Positions 9,397 through 18,559 of a stretch of DNA of 64,000 bases are shown piece by piece. Position 1 is the stretch's first letter. Every line of letters starts with the position of its first letter. Origin of the DNA: GAS188 sp963713805 (lineage in GTDB: Bacteria > Pseudomonadota > Alphaproteobacteria > Rhizobiales > Beijerinckiaceae); NCBI GenBank assembly GCA_963713805.1, contig CAVQNF010000039.1, positions 248,001-312,000 on the forward strand, given 5' to 3'. The notes below the pieces were generated by a model. That model made no database searches. It saw only the letters and a program-made list of their open reading frames with translations, and was not told where the DNA came from. The position numbers were made by a program, and so were the translations under genes.

Positions 9397-11106
9397 TCAA
9401 GCCTTCCAGACCTTGTTGAACTGGTGATACTGGGTCGGGTGGCCCTCATAGCCGTTCACATTTTTGGTGATGATCGTGTAGACCGGACGGAAGAGCGGCA
9501 AGATCATTACCGCGTCGTCCTGGAGGATCTTTTCCGCCACCGCGAGCTTCCCCTTGCGCTCATTGGGATCGAGAACCCCTTCGGCGGCATCGAGCGCCTT
9601 GTCGAACTCCGGATTCGAATAGCTGCTCTCATTCCAGGGCGCACCCGTCCGGTAGCCGAGCGACATCACCATCGTGCCGAGCGGACGATGCGTCCATGCC
9701 GTGCATCCGAACGGCGTCTTGTCCCAAATCTCCCAGTATTTGGCGGCCGGCATCACGTTGATCTTCAGATTGATGCCAGCCTCCTTCATCTGGTCGCGCA
9801 TGGCCTCGCAAGCCGTCTGATGCCAGGGGCCATCGGTATTGCCGACGTCGATGCTCACCTCCAAGCCATTTCCGAATCCGGCTTCCTGGAGAAATTGCTT
9901 CGACGCCGCGACGTCGCGCTTCAGCGGCGGCAGGGCCGCGTAGTCGGGATGTATCGGCGCGACATGGTGGTTCTCGCCGACATCGCCGCCCTGCGTGTAG
10001 ATCAGCGTCTTCACGGCAGCGTTGTCCACGGCCTTGACGATCGCCTGCCGGACACGCTTATCGGTGAACGGCTTCTGGGTCACCTTCATGCGGCAGCAGA
10101 TCGTCTGGGCCGTCCGGGCCACATGGATGGTGCCGGGCAACGAGTTCGCCATGTCGATCTGCTCGACCCCGAAGGCATAGAGCGTGTCGACATCGCCAGA
10201 GGCGAAAGCGCTCAGCTGATTGTCGGCTTCGAAATTGTAATAATGGATCTCGTCGAGATAGACATTCCCTCCCCAATATTTGAAGTCCTTGCCGTCGGCG
10301 GTCTTCTTGACGCGCTTGAGGATGCATCTGTCGCCGACCTTGAGCTCGGCGAGTGCGAAGGGTCCGGTGCCGATCATATTGCCGGAGAGCGGCGCCTTGA
10401 AGGAAGGATGCACGATGGCCGTCGGATAATTGTAGAGATCCTCCGGCACCGAAAGCACGGATTTGTTCAAGTTCAGGCGCAGCGTGTATTTGTCGACGAC
10501 TTCGAGCGCGCCCTTGATCATCCTCTTGAGCGGCTTGCCCTTGGCGTCCTTCTCGTCGCTGTCCTCGACCATGGCGCTCGCGAAGGAGAGGCCGATATTG
10601 GACGAGGCCGTCTTCGGATCCAGCCACCGGGTGATGTTCCAGGCGACGTGATCGGCCGTGAACTCCTCGCCATTGTGCCACAGCACGCCCTTGCGCAGAT
10701 TGAACGTCCAGGTCTTGAGATCCTCCGTTGGCTTCCAGCTCTCGGCGAGCATCGGACGGGTTATGTTGTCGGGACCCGTCATCGACAGATATTCGAGCGT
10801 GTGGCGGGTCTGATTGGACATCTGCACCCAGGAATAGGTCGCCGGATCGTCCATCTTCTGGACCTCCATGGCGATCTTCAGGATGCCGCCGGCCTTCGCC
10901 TTGGGGTCATCCGCCGGGAAAGGCAGCGTGCTTTGCGCATAGGCTGGGGACGGAAGACCGGCAACCGCATAGGCGGCAGCGGCCGACGCTCCAAGGAGAA
11001 CAGCGACGCGGACGAACTCGCGTCGGTCCATGCGTCCGTCCCGAAGAAGGTTGAACGCCTCGGCGATCTTGGGGTGATCGAATTTTCTCGGATATTTGGC
11101 TGGCAT
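9397..11106 (-). CDS. family-5 extracellular solute-binding protein, probable Tat substrate
   Basis: A 569-residue SBP_bac_5 protein, the periplasmic receptor of this importer. The leader has a twin-arginine motif (DRREFVRV, residues about 27-34), a hydrophobic stretch and an AYAQS cleavage-like site near residue 57, so export is probably by Tat. The body shows family landmarks: ESWKPTEDLKTWTFNLRKGV, the YLSMTGPDN region and C-terminal EFDKALDAAEGVLDP. It is the first gene of the minus-strand importer operon, followed by about 270 bp before the DppB gene. That gap is unusual inside an operon but holds no other gene. The ligand is unknown. Confidence 0.9.
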   Translation of the reverse strand: MPAKYPRKFDHPKIAEAFNLLRDGRMDRREFVRVAVLLGASAAAAYAVAGLPSPAYAQSTLPFPADDPKAKAGGILKIAMEVQKMDDPATYSWVQMSNQTRHTLEYLSMTGPDNITRPMLAESWKPTEDLKTWTFNLRKGVLWHNGEEFTADHVAWNITRWLDPKTASSNIGLSFASAMVEDSDEKDAKGKPLKRMIKGALEVVDKYTLRLNLNKSVLSVPEDLYNYPTAIVHPSFKAPLSGNMIGTGPFALAELKVGDRCILKRVKKTADGKDFKYWGGNVYLDEIHYYNFEADNQLSAFASGDVDTLYAFGVEQIDMANSLPGTIHVARTAQTICCRMKVTQKPFTDKRVRQAIVKAVDNAAVKTLIYTQGGDVGENHHVAPIHPDYAALPPLKRDVAASKQFLQEAGFGNGLEVSIDVGNTDGPWHQTACEAMRDQMKEAGINLKINVMPAAKYWEIWDKTPFGCTAWTHRPLGTMVMSLGYRTGAPWNESSYSNPEFDKALDAAEGVLDPNERKGKLAVAEKILQDDAVMILPLFRPVYTIITKNVNGYEGHPTQYHQFNKVWKA

Positions 11107-11399
11107 ACCTGGTTCCTCCTCCGAAGACCCAAAGCGGCTGTATACGACCCCCAGCAGTTCTTATTTCTCAAATTCATACGCGACGATTATCGGGCTGCCT
11201 AGGATTTTTTTAAGCATACGGATTTTGCGTTCCTATTTCTTCATGTCGACGACAGAACATATTCCGAGAAAGGTCTTTCATGCCGTGGCTGGTTTCGTAC
11301 ATCACGCGTGACTCGTCATGGATTGTGGCGTCAATGCTTGACTCTTTTTCCTTTCGCGACATCGAATTCCAAATCGTTCCGAGCCAATATTCCACGCAG

Positions 11400-11449
11400 C
11401 CAAGATCCGCCTGGCCAAGATCCGCCTGACCAAGATCCGCCTCGCCAAG
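11400..11449. repeat. three tandem 15-bp repeats in a gene-poor stretch
   Basis: The unit CCAAGATCCGCCTGG occurs three times in a row with two changes, then a partial fourth copy. It lies in the 11107-11770 interval, where I see no convincing gene. A minus-strand reading gives pentapeptide-like ADLGQ steps, but three copies are too few to call a pentapeptide-repeat protein. The rest of the interval holds no recognisable element. Confidence 0.6.
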
Positions 11450-11770
11450 TGATCCGCAAGAACTTCGACGGGAGCCGCGCGATCTGTCATGGCGGGCCCG
11501 AATGCGTCCGTCCTTCCGGATGGGGCGATATCGGTCGGGCCTCGGGACGAAGAACTTCTTGCCTGCGAACCCCAAGGCAAAGCCTCGGTCGTGACGGGAG
11601 CTTTGCGACCGTTCGGTGACGACGGCTCACTACTTTGTGACGAGCACCGTCCCGCCGCCGGAAATGCACGAATTCCACCTTCCAGGTTGAATTCGCCGCT
11701 GTTTTCCTCGATTCTCCGCAGGGGATCGCACAGATGATCTCGAGAATTGGGGGAACGGTCCCCTACCAAA

Positions 11771-11932
11771 ATGCATGTTCTACCGGATGCGGACGGGATT
11801 GTCGTGACATTCGGGGATGGTTACGAACAAGGGCTCGTGACTTTCGACGCCGCACACGCTAAGGTCGCGCCGTTGTTGCTGGCCTTGCAAATATTATCGA
11901 AAGCCAGCGCGGCGGAGCGGCAAGGAAGCTGA
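11771..11932 (+). CDS. possible 53-residue protein, unknown
   Basis: A short frame starting at ATG 11771 with no strong ribosome-binding site. The sequence is acidic at the start (LPDADGIVVTFGDGYEQG), then has a hydrophobic Leu/Ala-rich helix (VAPLLLALQILSKA). No family is recognised. It lies just upstream of the hypothetical membrane protein on the same strand and could be its leader gene or chance. Confidence is low because the frame is short and there is no other support. Confidence 0.25.
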   Translation: MHVLPDADGIVVTFGDGYEQGLVTFDAAHAKVAPLLLALQILSKASAAERQGS

Positions 11933-12011
11933 TCGCTTGGAAGCGCTCAGGCGCGCCCAACGCAGCTTCTCGACTAAGCCTCCACCGCGCCTAGCTGAAC
12001 GGCAGGAGGGA

Positions 12012-12674
12012 ATGGCCAACATCACCTATTTTTTCGCGCTGGCGTTTTCGCGCACCGAGGAAGGTGAAGCTCGGGCCGAAGCCGCCATAAAGGCGCTCGA
12101 CGAGGAGCATGCCATCTCCATGGCGGCTCGTCTGGGGAGTGACGGGCGGGGTGCCGTCGCGCTGGCGAAGACCGATGTTCTCCCGGTGACCGCCGGACAA
12201 GGCCTGGAAATCCTCGCCCGCTTCGGCGAGGTGCCCGACGACCCGGTCTTGATCCGCCGCGTGAGCGATGTCTGGGCCACGGATCCTTCGTACCCGTCGA
12301 AGCCGCCGGTTCGCCAGGTTGCTTACGGCGTGCCTACCGGGCGCTCGCTCGTCCGTCGGTGGCTGAACGGCCTGCCTCTCGCGGCAAGGCGCCAGGAATT
12401 CGTTCCGAGGGCCTACAAGCGCTCGCTGGCGATGACCTGGGTGGTGGCCGTGGCGCTCTCGCTTTCCGGCGGAGCCATGCTGATCATCACGGCCAAGGCG
12501 GGTCAGCGAGAATCCCGGCTCATGGAGATGGCCCGGCCAGCGTGCACTCACACGGCCATCACGAACGAGGAGTTGCGACGCTTCGTCCGCAATGAATACA
12601 ACACGGGCACGGACAAGCAAAACACGCTGCGCACGGTCGTTGCCCTATGCCAGGCGAATCCCCGAATGTTGTGA
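12012..12674 (+). CDS. hypothetical protein with one central membrane helix
   Basis: About 220 residues from the ATG at 12012, which follows AGGAGG very closely (two bases), so an alternative start a little upstream in the same open frame (from 11937) is possible. The N-terminal half is soluble and acidic. One clear membrane helix (MTWVVAVALSLSGGAMLIIT) lies near residues 140-160, and the C-terminal part has two cysteines (RPACTHT, ALCQAN). I do not recognise a family. Its 3' end overlaps the convergent LuxR-type gene by about 30 bp. A long antisense frame covers the same interval but lacks protein-like features. Confidence 0.5.
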   Translation: MANITYFFALAFSRTEEGEARAEAAIKALDEEHAISMAARLGSDGRGAVALAKTDVLPVTAGQGLEILARFGEVPDDPVLIRRVSDVWATDPSYPSKPPVRQVAYGVPTGRSLVRRWLNGLPLAARRQEFVPRAYKRSLAMTWVVAVALSLSGGAMLIITAKAGQRESRLMEMARPACTHTAITNEELRRFVRNEYNTGTDKQNTLRTVVALCQANPRML

Positions 12675-13883
12675 GCTTCGTTCATCGACATTCGCCTGCG
12701 ATGGGTTGAGCGGGATCAAGGCCTTGATCGGCGCCTGATCGGGCGAGAGGTTCCCGGTCGCGCAGGTTAAGCCCTTGTGTTCGGCGGCCTCCCTCGCTTT
12801 GCGCAGCTCACGAAGATGGTTGGTCTTCGCGACCATCTCGGCGCGACGCTCCTCTTCCTCAGCCAGGCGGCGTTGCGCGCGACGCTCGATCTCCTCTTGC
12901 GCGGAGCTCCTCAAGCCCGGCTTCTTCAGGGCATCCTCTTTCGAGCTGTCCTGTTTCACATCGCACACGCCGGCCTCCCCGGCCGGCGGCGTCATCGGCG
13001 GCTCCTCGACGGCGAGCCGGGAAATGATCTCACCTTCGCTTACGGGTGCGGGATCTTCCGCCGGCGTCGACGGAGCCGCTGCCGGCAACCGGGCACGTTC
13101 TCCCGCCGGCTCGTCTTGCGAGATGTTGTTTCGGGCCCAAATGGCGGCCTGCGTGCGATTGCAGGTGCCGATCTTGCGGAAGATCGAGTTGACATGGACC
13201 TTCACGGTCGCAACGGCGATGTCGATCTTGTTCGCGATGACCTTGTTCGAGTCACCTTCCGCGAGACAGCGCAGGACACATTTTTCCTGGGCGGACAGGC
13301 ATGCGCCTTTGGCGGCGGCAGCCCCGACCCCCACGGGGGTCGCGCTCTCCTGCCGATCGCGGATCAACGGCAAGACGCCCGGAAGCAGGAAGGTCTCTCC
13401 GAGAGCCACCAGCTCGAGCGATTTGAGGAGGACGTCGCGCGTGACCCCCCTGGCAAAGCACGCATGGGCCCCCGCACGAAACAGAAGAAGCAGATCGCCG
13501 ATCTGATCCGCATCCGTAAGAACCGCGACACGCGCCGTCGGATGCCTGTCCCTGAAGAGCTCGATTTGCCCCGCCGCGTGGCTGAGGTCATCGCCGGCAT
13601 CGACGATGAGCAATAGTCGCTGATCCTGCGGCAACAAGCTCAGCACGAGCCCGTCGACCCCGCAGGCCGAGGCGACGATGCGGAAATCGGTGTCGCTCAG
13701 GATCGAGGCGAGGCCTTCCTGGAATAAGCCGCCTCGTCCGATGAGGACGGCCGCAAAGGGCCGCCGAGTCGCGAAGGCGCCGACGGGCGCCAAAGCCGCT
13801 ACGTCACTGCCGTTCGGGATACGCGCTTCCCCCGCCTGCCCAGCGAGGTTTGCATTCGGGTCATTCTGAACCAACTCGCCCAC
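12645..13883 (-). CDS. LuxR/FixJ-type regulator with degenerate receiver and long charged tail
   Basis: The 412-residue protein has a receiver-like domain (about residues 40-170) and a clear LuxR helix-turn-helix (about 195-255: SAQEKCVLRCLAEGDSNKVI, then IAVATVKVHVNSIFRKIG). An unusual C-terminal extension of about 150 residues follows, rich in Pro, Ala, Arg and Glu, with a probable coiled coil (ERRAQRRLAEEEERRAEM). The receiver lacks the usual acidic pair after the first strand (it reads AAVLIGRGGLFQ), although an Asp remains at LLLIVDAGDD. Control by phosphorylation is therefore doubtful. No kinase is nearby and the targets are unknown. Confidence 0.8.
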   Translation of the reverse strand: MGELVQNDPNANLAGQAGEARIPNGSDVAALAPVGAFATRRPFAAVLIGRGGLFQEGLASILSDTDFRIVASACGVDGLVLSLLPQDQRLLLIVDAGDDLSHAAGQIELFRDRHPTARVAVLTDADQIGDLLLLFRAGAHACFARGVTRDVLLKSLELVALGETFLLPGVLPLIRDRQESATPVGVGAAAAKGACLSAQEKCVLRCLAEGDSNKVIANKIDIAVATVKVHVNSIFRKIGTCNRTQAAIWARNNISQDEPAGERARLPAAAPSTPAEDPAPVSEGEIISRLAVEEPPMTPPAGEAGVCDVKQDSSKEDALKKPGLRSSAQEEIERRAQRRLAEEEERRAEMVAKTNHLRELRKAREAAEHKGLTCATGNLSPDQAPIKALIPLNPSQANVDERSSQHSGIRLA

Positions 13884-15067
13884 CTCTTCGTCTCTTTATT
13901 CTCATTGTTGCACAGACTTCGAGCTTTCCAGGCGAATTAGCAGGATCCGTACCGTCTCCGCGGAGCGTGCTTCTCCGCAAAGATCATCTCGGAAGGAAGT
14001 TGGGTGAAGTGGGTGGGGAAACCGGAGCTCAGCCTCGGCCAGACCGAGATCATGCGCCCAAACTCCCGCCGCCGGTCGGAAAGATGAGGAGCTTGTCCAC
14101 GGCCGGCGCGGGGATTTGCGTTTGCCCCCGGTGCGTCACCCTCGCCGCGAGCCGGACGGCTCCAAATAGCCCCTGTTTGCCGCATTAGATGTCCCATCTC
14201 TGCCCGCGCGTCGCTGCACGAGCCCGATCCCTAACGAACTATTAACAGAAGTTATGGAAATTCCAGGGCAACGGAACAACAATAACGCCATTATTGAAGG
14301 AAATTTCGGAGTGCCCCCTGTTGGCCGAATCGCCGGGAAGGACGCGTCGTCCCCGCCGAGATTTCGAGCCATGAAGCTGCTGGAGACGAGCCCGCCGCGT
14401 GGGCGGACAAACCGATCCGCATCAGCGTTTATCGTCTCGCGGCAACGGGCTCGACGTGCAAGACGAGCGCGGCTTCGTGTCGACCGAGCCCGCGCCGCGG
14501 AGAGCCTCCCTCCTTTTCGCCAGTTGAGGGAGGGCCTTGTTCCTTGACGGTTCGAGAAGGGGCAATTCGAGGATCGAGCTTCCCGAGACTCGCTCCCGAT
14601 CAGCGGATCACGGCACGGTCAATGCTCCACGCGAGCCGTCCCGGCATGACGACCGGTGCGACGGGCCAACGTTCACCTCACAACCTATTGGAATCATTGG
14701 ATTAAGTCATGCCCTCCATGGGTGAATCGGACCCCCGCAAACGCGCGATCCTCGCTCCTGCCAGCATTACGCGAGAGCGGCTCCGCCCGGGAAAATTCCG
14801 CGCAGGGTCAAGCCGAGAACGGGAGCTTCCGCAGACATGACGCGCCCGGCGCAACTTTCGGGTGAGCCGGGACCGGCCCGCGAGTTTCCCTACCGCAGTG
14901 GCGAGAACCGTATCCGGGCGTTGCAGGAAAAAGTCGAATTAACATCAAATGTTATCGAATTAATATCATATGTTATTAATCCGAGGTGCACGAAAGAGAC
15001 GCCGTGCCGCCGTGAAACTCGAACGCTTTTACGCGCCTTGGCGCCAAGGCTCATGGAGCCCGGGCTC
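13884..15067. other. gene-poor interval of about 1.2 kb
   Basis: I find no convincing gene here on either strand: frames are short, start poorly and have no recognisable protein features. Two things stand out. There is an A/T-rich patch around 14220-14310 unlike the surroundings. There is also a tandem pair of AT-rich dyad-like sequences at about 14937-14980. The left flank is the start of the LuxR-type gene, so its promoter is expected just above 13883. Confidence 0.5.
14937..14980. promoter_or_regulatory. tandem AT-rich dyads, possible regulator-binding sites
   Basis: Two adjacent 21-base units, each starting GAATTAA and each centred on an ATGTTAT half with a preceding complementary half (AACAT-N3-ATGTT in the first), lie in a GC-rich background. 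They resemble a pair of operator sites. No gene start is near: the FAH-family gene ends at 15068. The regulated gene is therefore not identified. Confidence 0.35.
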
Positions 15068-15910
15068 CTACCCGCCGGGAGCGGCTTCCTGGACGACGAA
15101 GTTGCGCAGCACGCCGACGCCGGTCACCTCGACCTCCACCACGTCGCCGGGCTTCAGCCACAGCGGCGGCTTGCGATAGGCGCCGACGCCGCCGGTGGTC
15201 CCCGTGATGATCACGTCACCCGGTTCGAGAATGGTGAAGGCGGAGCAATATTCGATGAGCGCCGGCACGTCGAAGACGAGATCGTCGATCGTCGCGCGCT
15301 GCGTCTCGACCCCGTTCACGCGCGTCGCAAGGGAAGCCTTGGCGATGTCGCCCGCCTCGTCCGGCGTGACGATCCACGGGCCGAAGCCGCCCGTCCCGGG
15401 GAAATTTTTGCCGGGCGTGAACTGGCTCGTGTGGCGCTGCCATTCGCGCACCGATCCGTCGTTGTAGCAACTATACCCGGCGACCGTGGCCAGGGCATCC
15501 GCGCGCTTCGCATGGCGACATCGCCGGCCGATGACCACGGCCATCTCCCCTTCGAAATCGAGCGTTTCCGACGAGGCGGGGCGGACGAGCGCCTGCAAAT
15601 GACCGACCTGCGTGTTGGCGAAGCGCGTGAAGATCGTAGGCTTCTTCGGGACTTCACGACCGCCCTCGAGAATATGGGTGAGATAGTTGAGACCCACGCA
15701 GATGATCTTCTCGGGATCGGGGATGGGAGGCAAAAAGGTGATCCGATCGAGCTGATGGCGCGGCGCCGAGGCCGCCGGGGCGTGGATTTTTCCGGCTGCG
15801 AGTGCCGCGCGAAGGCTCGGCGCGAGTTCAGAGCAATCGGCGACCGCTTCGCCTTCGACGATCCCCCAGCCTTTCGTGCCGTCCGCGCGGCAAAAGCTCA
15901 TCAATCGCAT
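15068..15910 (-). CDS. fumarylacetoacetate hydrolase (FAH) family protein
   Basis: A 280-residue FAH-fold enzyme. The family core is visible: ICVGLNYLTHILEGG, the metal-binding FEGEMAVVIGRRC region, and the C-terminal LEPGDVIITGTTGGVG. Relatives act as hydratases, decarboxylases or C-C hydrolases on 2-keto acids in aromatic and sugar-acid catabolism. The start ATG at 15908-15910 has GAGGAA at good spacing; the frame continues further upstream into the neighbour. It follows the MetE-like gene by 43 bp on the same strand and lies near an intradiol dioxygenase, so a role late in a ring-cleavage pathway is possible. The substrate is not determinable. Confidence 0.88.
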   Translation of the reverse strand: MRLMSFCRADGTKGWGIVEGEAVADCSELAPSLRAALAAGKIHAPAASAPRHQLDRITFLPPIPDPEKIICVGLNYLTHILEGGREVPKKPTIFTRFANTQVGHLQALVRPASSETLDFEGEMAVVIGRRCRHAKRADALATVAGYSCYNDGSVREWQRHTSQFTPGKNFPGTGGFGPWIVTPDEAGDIAKASLATRVNGVETQRATIDDLVFDVPALIEYCSAFTILEPGDVIITGTTGGVGAYRKPPLWLKPGDVVEVEVTGVGVLRNFVVQEAAPGG

Positions 15911-15953
15911 CTCGTTTCCTCGGGTTTGCGCAAAAGAATCGGGGATCGACCCA

Positions 15954-16994
15954 TCAAGCCCATCGGCCGGCCAATTCATGCCGCACGAGGGCCGCCCCTT
16001 CGGCCAGAGCCTTCAGCTTTCCGAAGGCTTGCGTGCGCGTCAGATACTTCATCCCGCAATCGGGCGCCGGCGTGAGGCGCTCCGGGTCGACAAAATCAAG
16101 GCCGGCGCGGATGCGTGCCGCGACCTCCTCGGCGCTCTCGACTTCAGGGGAGCCGAGATCGATCACACCGAGCAGGATGGCCTTGCCGGAGAGCTCCCGC
16201 AGCACGCCGAGATCGAGTTTCGGCTGGGCCGCTTCGATCGAGATCGCATCGGCGACGCAATCGGCGAGTTGCGGCAGGAAGGAATAGCCGCTCGGCTTCT
16301 CGCGCACGATCTCGGCGTAGCCGAAGCATAGATGCACGATGGTCTGGCCAGGAACGCCCTCGAGCGCGCGATTGATCGCCCTGAGGCCGAAGCGCGCCGC
16401 CGCCTCCGGATGCGCCTGCAGCCAGGGCTCGTCGAGTTGGATTGCATCGACTCCGGCTGTCTTCAGGTCGAGCGCTTCTGCATTGACCGCTGCCGCATAG
16501 GCGAGCGCCATCTCCTCCTCATCCGCATAATGCTCGTTCACCGCCTGCTGCGACAATGTGAAGGGGCCAGGCAAGGTGATCTTGGTCGCTCGGTCCGTGT
16601 TGCGCGTGAGAAATCGCGCGTCGCCAAGCTCGATCGGACGCGAACGCCTGATCTCTCCGACGACGCGCGGCACCAATGTTCTCGCGCCCGTGCGACCGAC
16701 GACCTCGGCGGGGTTTTCCGCGTCCACGCCATCGAGCGCGAGCGCAAAGCGATTGGAATAGCTCTCGCGCCTGATCTCGCCATCCGTGATGATGTCGATT
16801 CCGGCACGCTCCATGTCCCGAATGGCGATCAGGGTGGCATCGTCCTGCGCTTCCTCGAGAAAGGCTTCGGGCACGCGCCAAATGTCGCTCGCGGTGACGC
16901 GCGGCACGAGCCGCGAGCGAAGCCGCTCCCGGTCGACCAGCCATTCGGGTTGCGGATAGCTGCCGACCACGGTCGTCGCAAGAAGGGGGATCAT
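15954..16994 (-). CDS. cobalamin-independent methionine synthase (MetE C-terminal) family protein
   Basis: About 346 residues with the catalytic-half fold of MetE. It begins TTVVGSYPQPEWL, has the substrate region DIITDGEIRRESY and the strand DAIQLDEPWL. Zinc-ligand candidates are His and Cys in IVHLCFGY and a further Cys in TPAPDCGMKYL. Full-length MetE is about 750 residues, so this is the short form, often not a true methionine synthase. I chose ATG 16992-16994 because it directly precedes the conserved first strand; 22 extra residues upstream are not conserved-looking. It is probably co-transcribed with the FAH-family gene. Confidence 0.85.
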   Translation of the reverse strand: MIPLLATTVVGSYPQPEWLVDRERLRSRLVPRVTASDIWRVPEAFLEEAQDDATLIAIRDMERAGIDIITDGEIRRESYSNRFALALDGVDAENPAEVVGRTGARTLVPRVVGEIRRSRPIELGDARFLTRNTDRATKITLPGPFTLSQQAVNEHYADEEEMALAYAAAVNAEALDLKTAGVDAIQLDEPWLQAHPEAAARFGLRAINRALEGVPGQTIVHLCFGYAEIVREKPSGYSFLPQLADCVADAISIEAAQPKLDLGVLRELSGKAILLGVIDLGSPEVESAEEVAARIRAGLDFVDPERLTPAPDCGMKYLTRTQAFGKLKALAEGAALVRHELAGRWA

Positions 16995-17116
16995 ATGCGC
17001 ATCCAATCTTCGCGCGGGCATGCACGCGAGCCCGGCGAAAGGCAAGCCTATGCGGGGCATCGCTTCAGAGGAGAGGGTCGGAACACGGCGGCGGTGTTTT
17101 GATCGCCGACAGCGTC

Positions 17117-18023
17117 CTACCGCGCATCCGCCATGATCTGCGAAGGGTCCGCGCCGACGCGGCCTGCTCCATCGTCCGCCGCGATGCCGAGGCGGAAATC
17201 ATAGCGGATGGATGGAATGCCTTTCATCGGCGCATCGGGGTCTTCTTCGCGCGGCGAGGTGATGAGGGCATTCGAGACGCCGAACACGGTGTCCGAAGTC
17301 GATATGCGCGTCATCCGCAAGGTAAAGCGCGGTGACGAGTTCGCGGTAGCCTTCCGCGCCGACCAGGAAGTGGATGTGGGCCGGGCGATACCCATGCCGG
17401 TTCTGGCCGTGCACGAGCCTGCCGACTGGACCGTCCATGGGAATGAGATAGCCGAGCGGCTTCACGGTGCGGAAATGATAACGGCCGGCGGCATCGCAAT
17501 GGAAGTTGCCGCGCATGTCCATCGTCTCGCCCTGCCCTTTCTGCAGATCGTAGACCCCCTCCTCATCCGTCTGCCACACCTGCACCGAGGCGTGCGGCAG
17601 AGGTTTGCCGTTCCGATCGGTGACGCGGCCATGGACGAGGAGCTCGGCTCTCGCGGCTTTCGCGGCGATCGTGTCGCCGAGCGCAAGCGAAGGCGCGTCC
17701 TGGCGGTAGAAGGGGCCGAGCAGGCTGCTTTCGGTCCCCTGCTCGATCGCCGTCTTGTCGTGCATCAGATTGACGAGCGCGCTCAAGCCCAGCACATCGG
17801 ACAAGAGGATGAACTCCTGGCGCACCGGCGTGCAGGCCTGTCCGACCTGGGTGAGGAAACCGATCGCCTGAAGCCACTCCTGCGGCGTCAAATTCACCTC
17901 GCGCGCGAAACCGTGCAGGTGGCGCACGAGGCTTGCCATGACCTCGCGCAGCCTCTCGTCCGGTGTTTCGGCCATTTGCTCGAGAACCGCGTCGGTAACG
18001 CTCAGCTCGTTCAAGTCGCGCAT
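17117..18023 (-). pseudogene. intradiol ring-cleavage dioxygenase (catechol/hydroxyquinol 1,2-dioxygenase), frameshifted near the 3' end
   Basis: The protein has the N-terminal helical dimer domain (SVTDAVLEQMAETPDERLR) and the beta core. Iron ligands are visible: Tyr in EEGVYDLQ, Tyr in AGRYHFRTVKPLG, and the two His in RPAHIHFLV. After LADDAHID the first frame becomes nonsense; the correct ending (SDTVFGVSNALITSPREEDP) continues in another frame to a stop at 17117. One inserted base near 17299 explains this. The enzyme would cleave catechol or hydroxyquinol between its hydroxyls. DUF2000 and FAH-family genes lie on either side. The 3' indel may be a sequencing error; the active-site part is intact. 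Confidence 0.85.
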
Positions 18024-18148
18024 CGTGTTTCTCCGTTGACGCGAAATCTTGGACCGATTTCTTCATTCGCGCCAGAGTTTCTTGGGTGCTTGATGTGAAC
18101 CCTGTCGGCGCTTGCCCGATTGCATCCCAAAGCCCTCCCCGACGCATT

Positions 18149-18559
18149 TCAAACATGCAGCGCGAGATCCTTCGTGACCTTGTCGACCTCCTTGCGATCC
18201 CCATGAAGTCCAAGACCGACGAGGTCGAGAGCCTCCGTGGACACAGAGGCGACAGCGGCACGATTGTCGGCATCGTTGCCCGTGACGAAGAGCTCGCTCG
18301 TATAGAGCGAAGGCGCAAGCCCACGCTCGAGCGCGCGACGCAGCGTCCTTCGAAGCTCGTCGGCCGAGGCCGCGAAGACGAGAATCGGCTGCCTGACGAG
18401 CCGGCCGTAGGCCTGTCCCGATGCATCGGCATAGCGTTCGCCGGCGAGTTCGGGGTAGTCTCCAACAAGCCCGCCGGAGAGGAAGCAGGCGGTGTTGAGT
18501 TTCTGCCAGGTCGCGAGATCGTCGCGCACCACGATGGCGATCTTGGTATCGAAGCGCAT
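18149..18559 (-). CDS. DUF2000 family protein
   Basis: About 136 residues opening with MRFDTKIAIVVRDDLATWQK and then KLNTACFLSGGLVG, the characteristic N-terminus of DUF2000, a small alpha/beta fold related to peptidyl-tRNA hydrolase 2. No catalytic role is established for the family. I took the ATG at 18557-18559. The upstream frame extension is unlikely because the AraC-type gene starts there on the other strand. It is about 125 bp upstream of the dioxygenase on the same strand and divergent from the AraC-type regulator, which may control it. Confidence 0.8.
   Translation of the reverse strand: MRFDTKIAIVVRDDLATWQKLNTACFLSGGLVGDYPELAGERYADASGQAYGRLVRQPILVFAASADELRRTLRRALERGLAPSLYTSELFVTGNDADNRAAVASVSTEALDLVGLGLHGDRKEVDKVTKDLALHV

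Noticed and set aside
11210..11575. Possible pentapeptide-repeat protein on the minus strand
   Set aside because: Only three repeat steps, with the rest of the frame lacking structure or family resemblance.
14254..14865. Small plus-strand frames in the 14.2-14.9 kb gap
   Set aside because: Short, Arg/Ser-rich, with no start signal or family resemblance.
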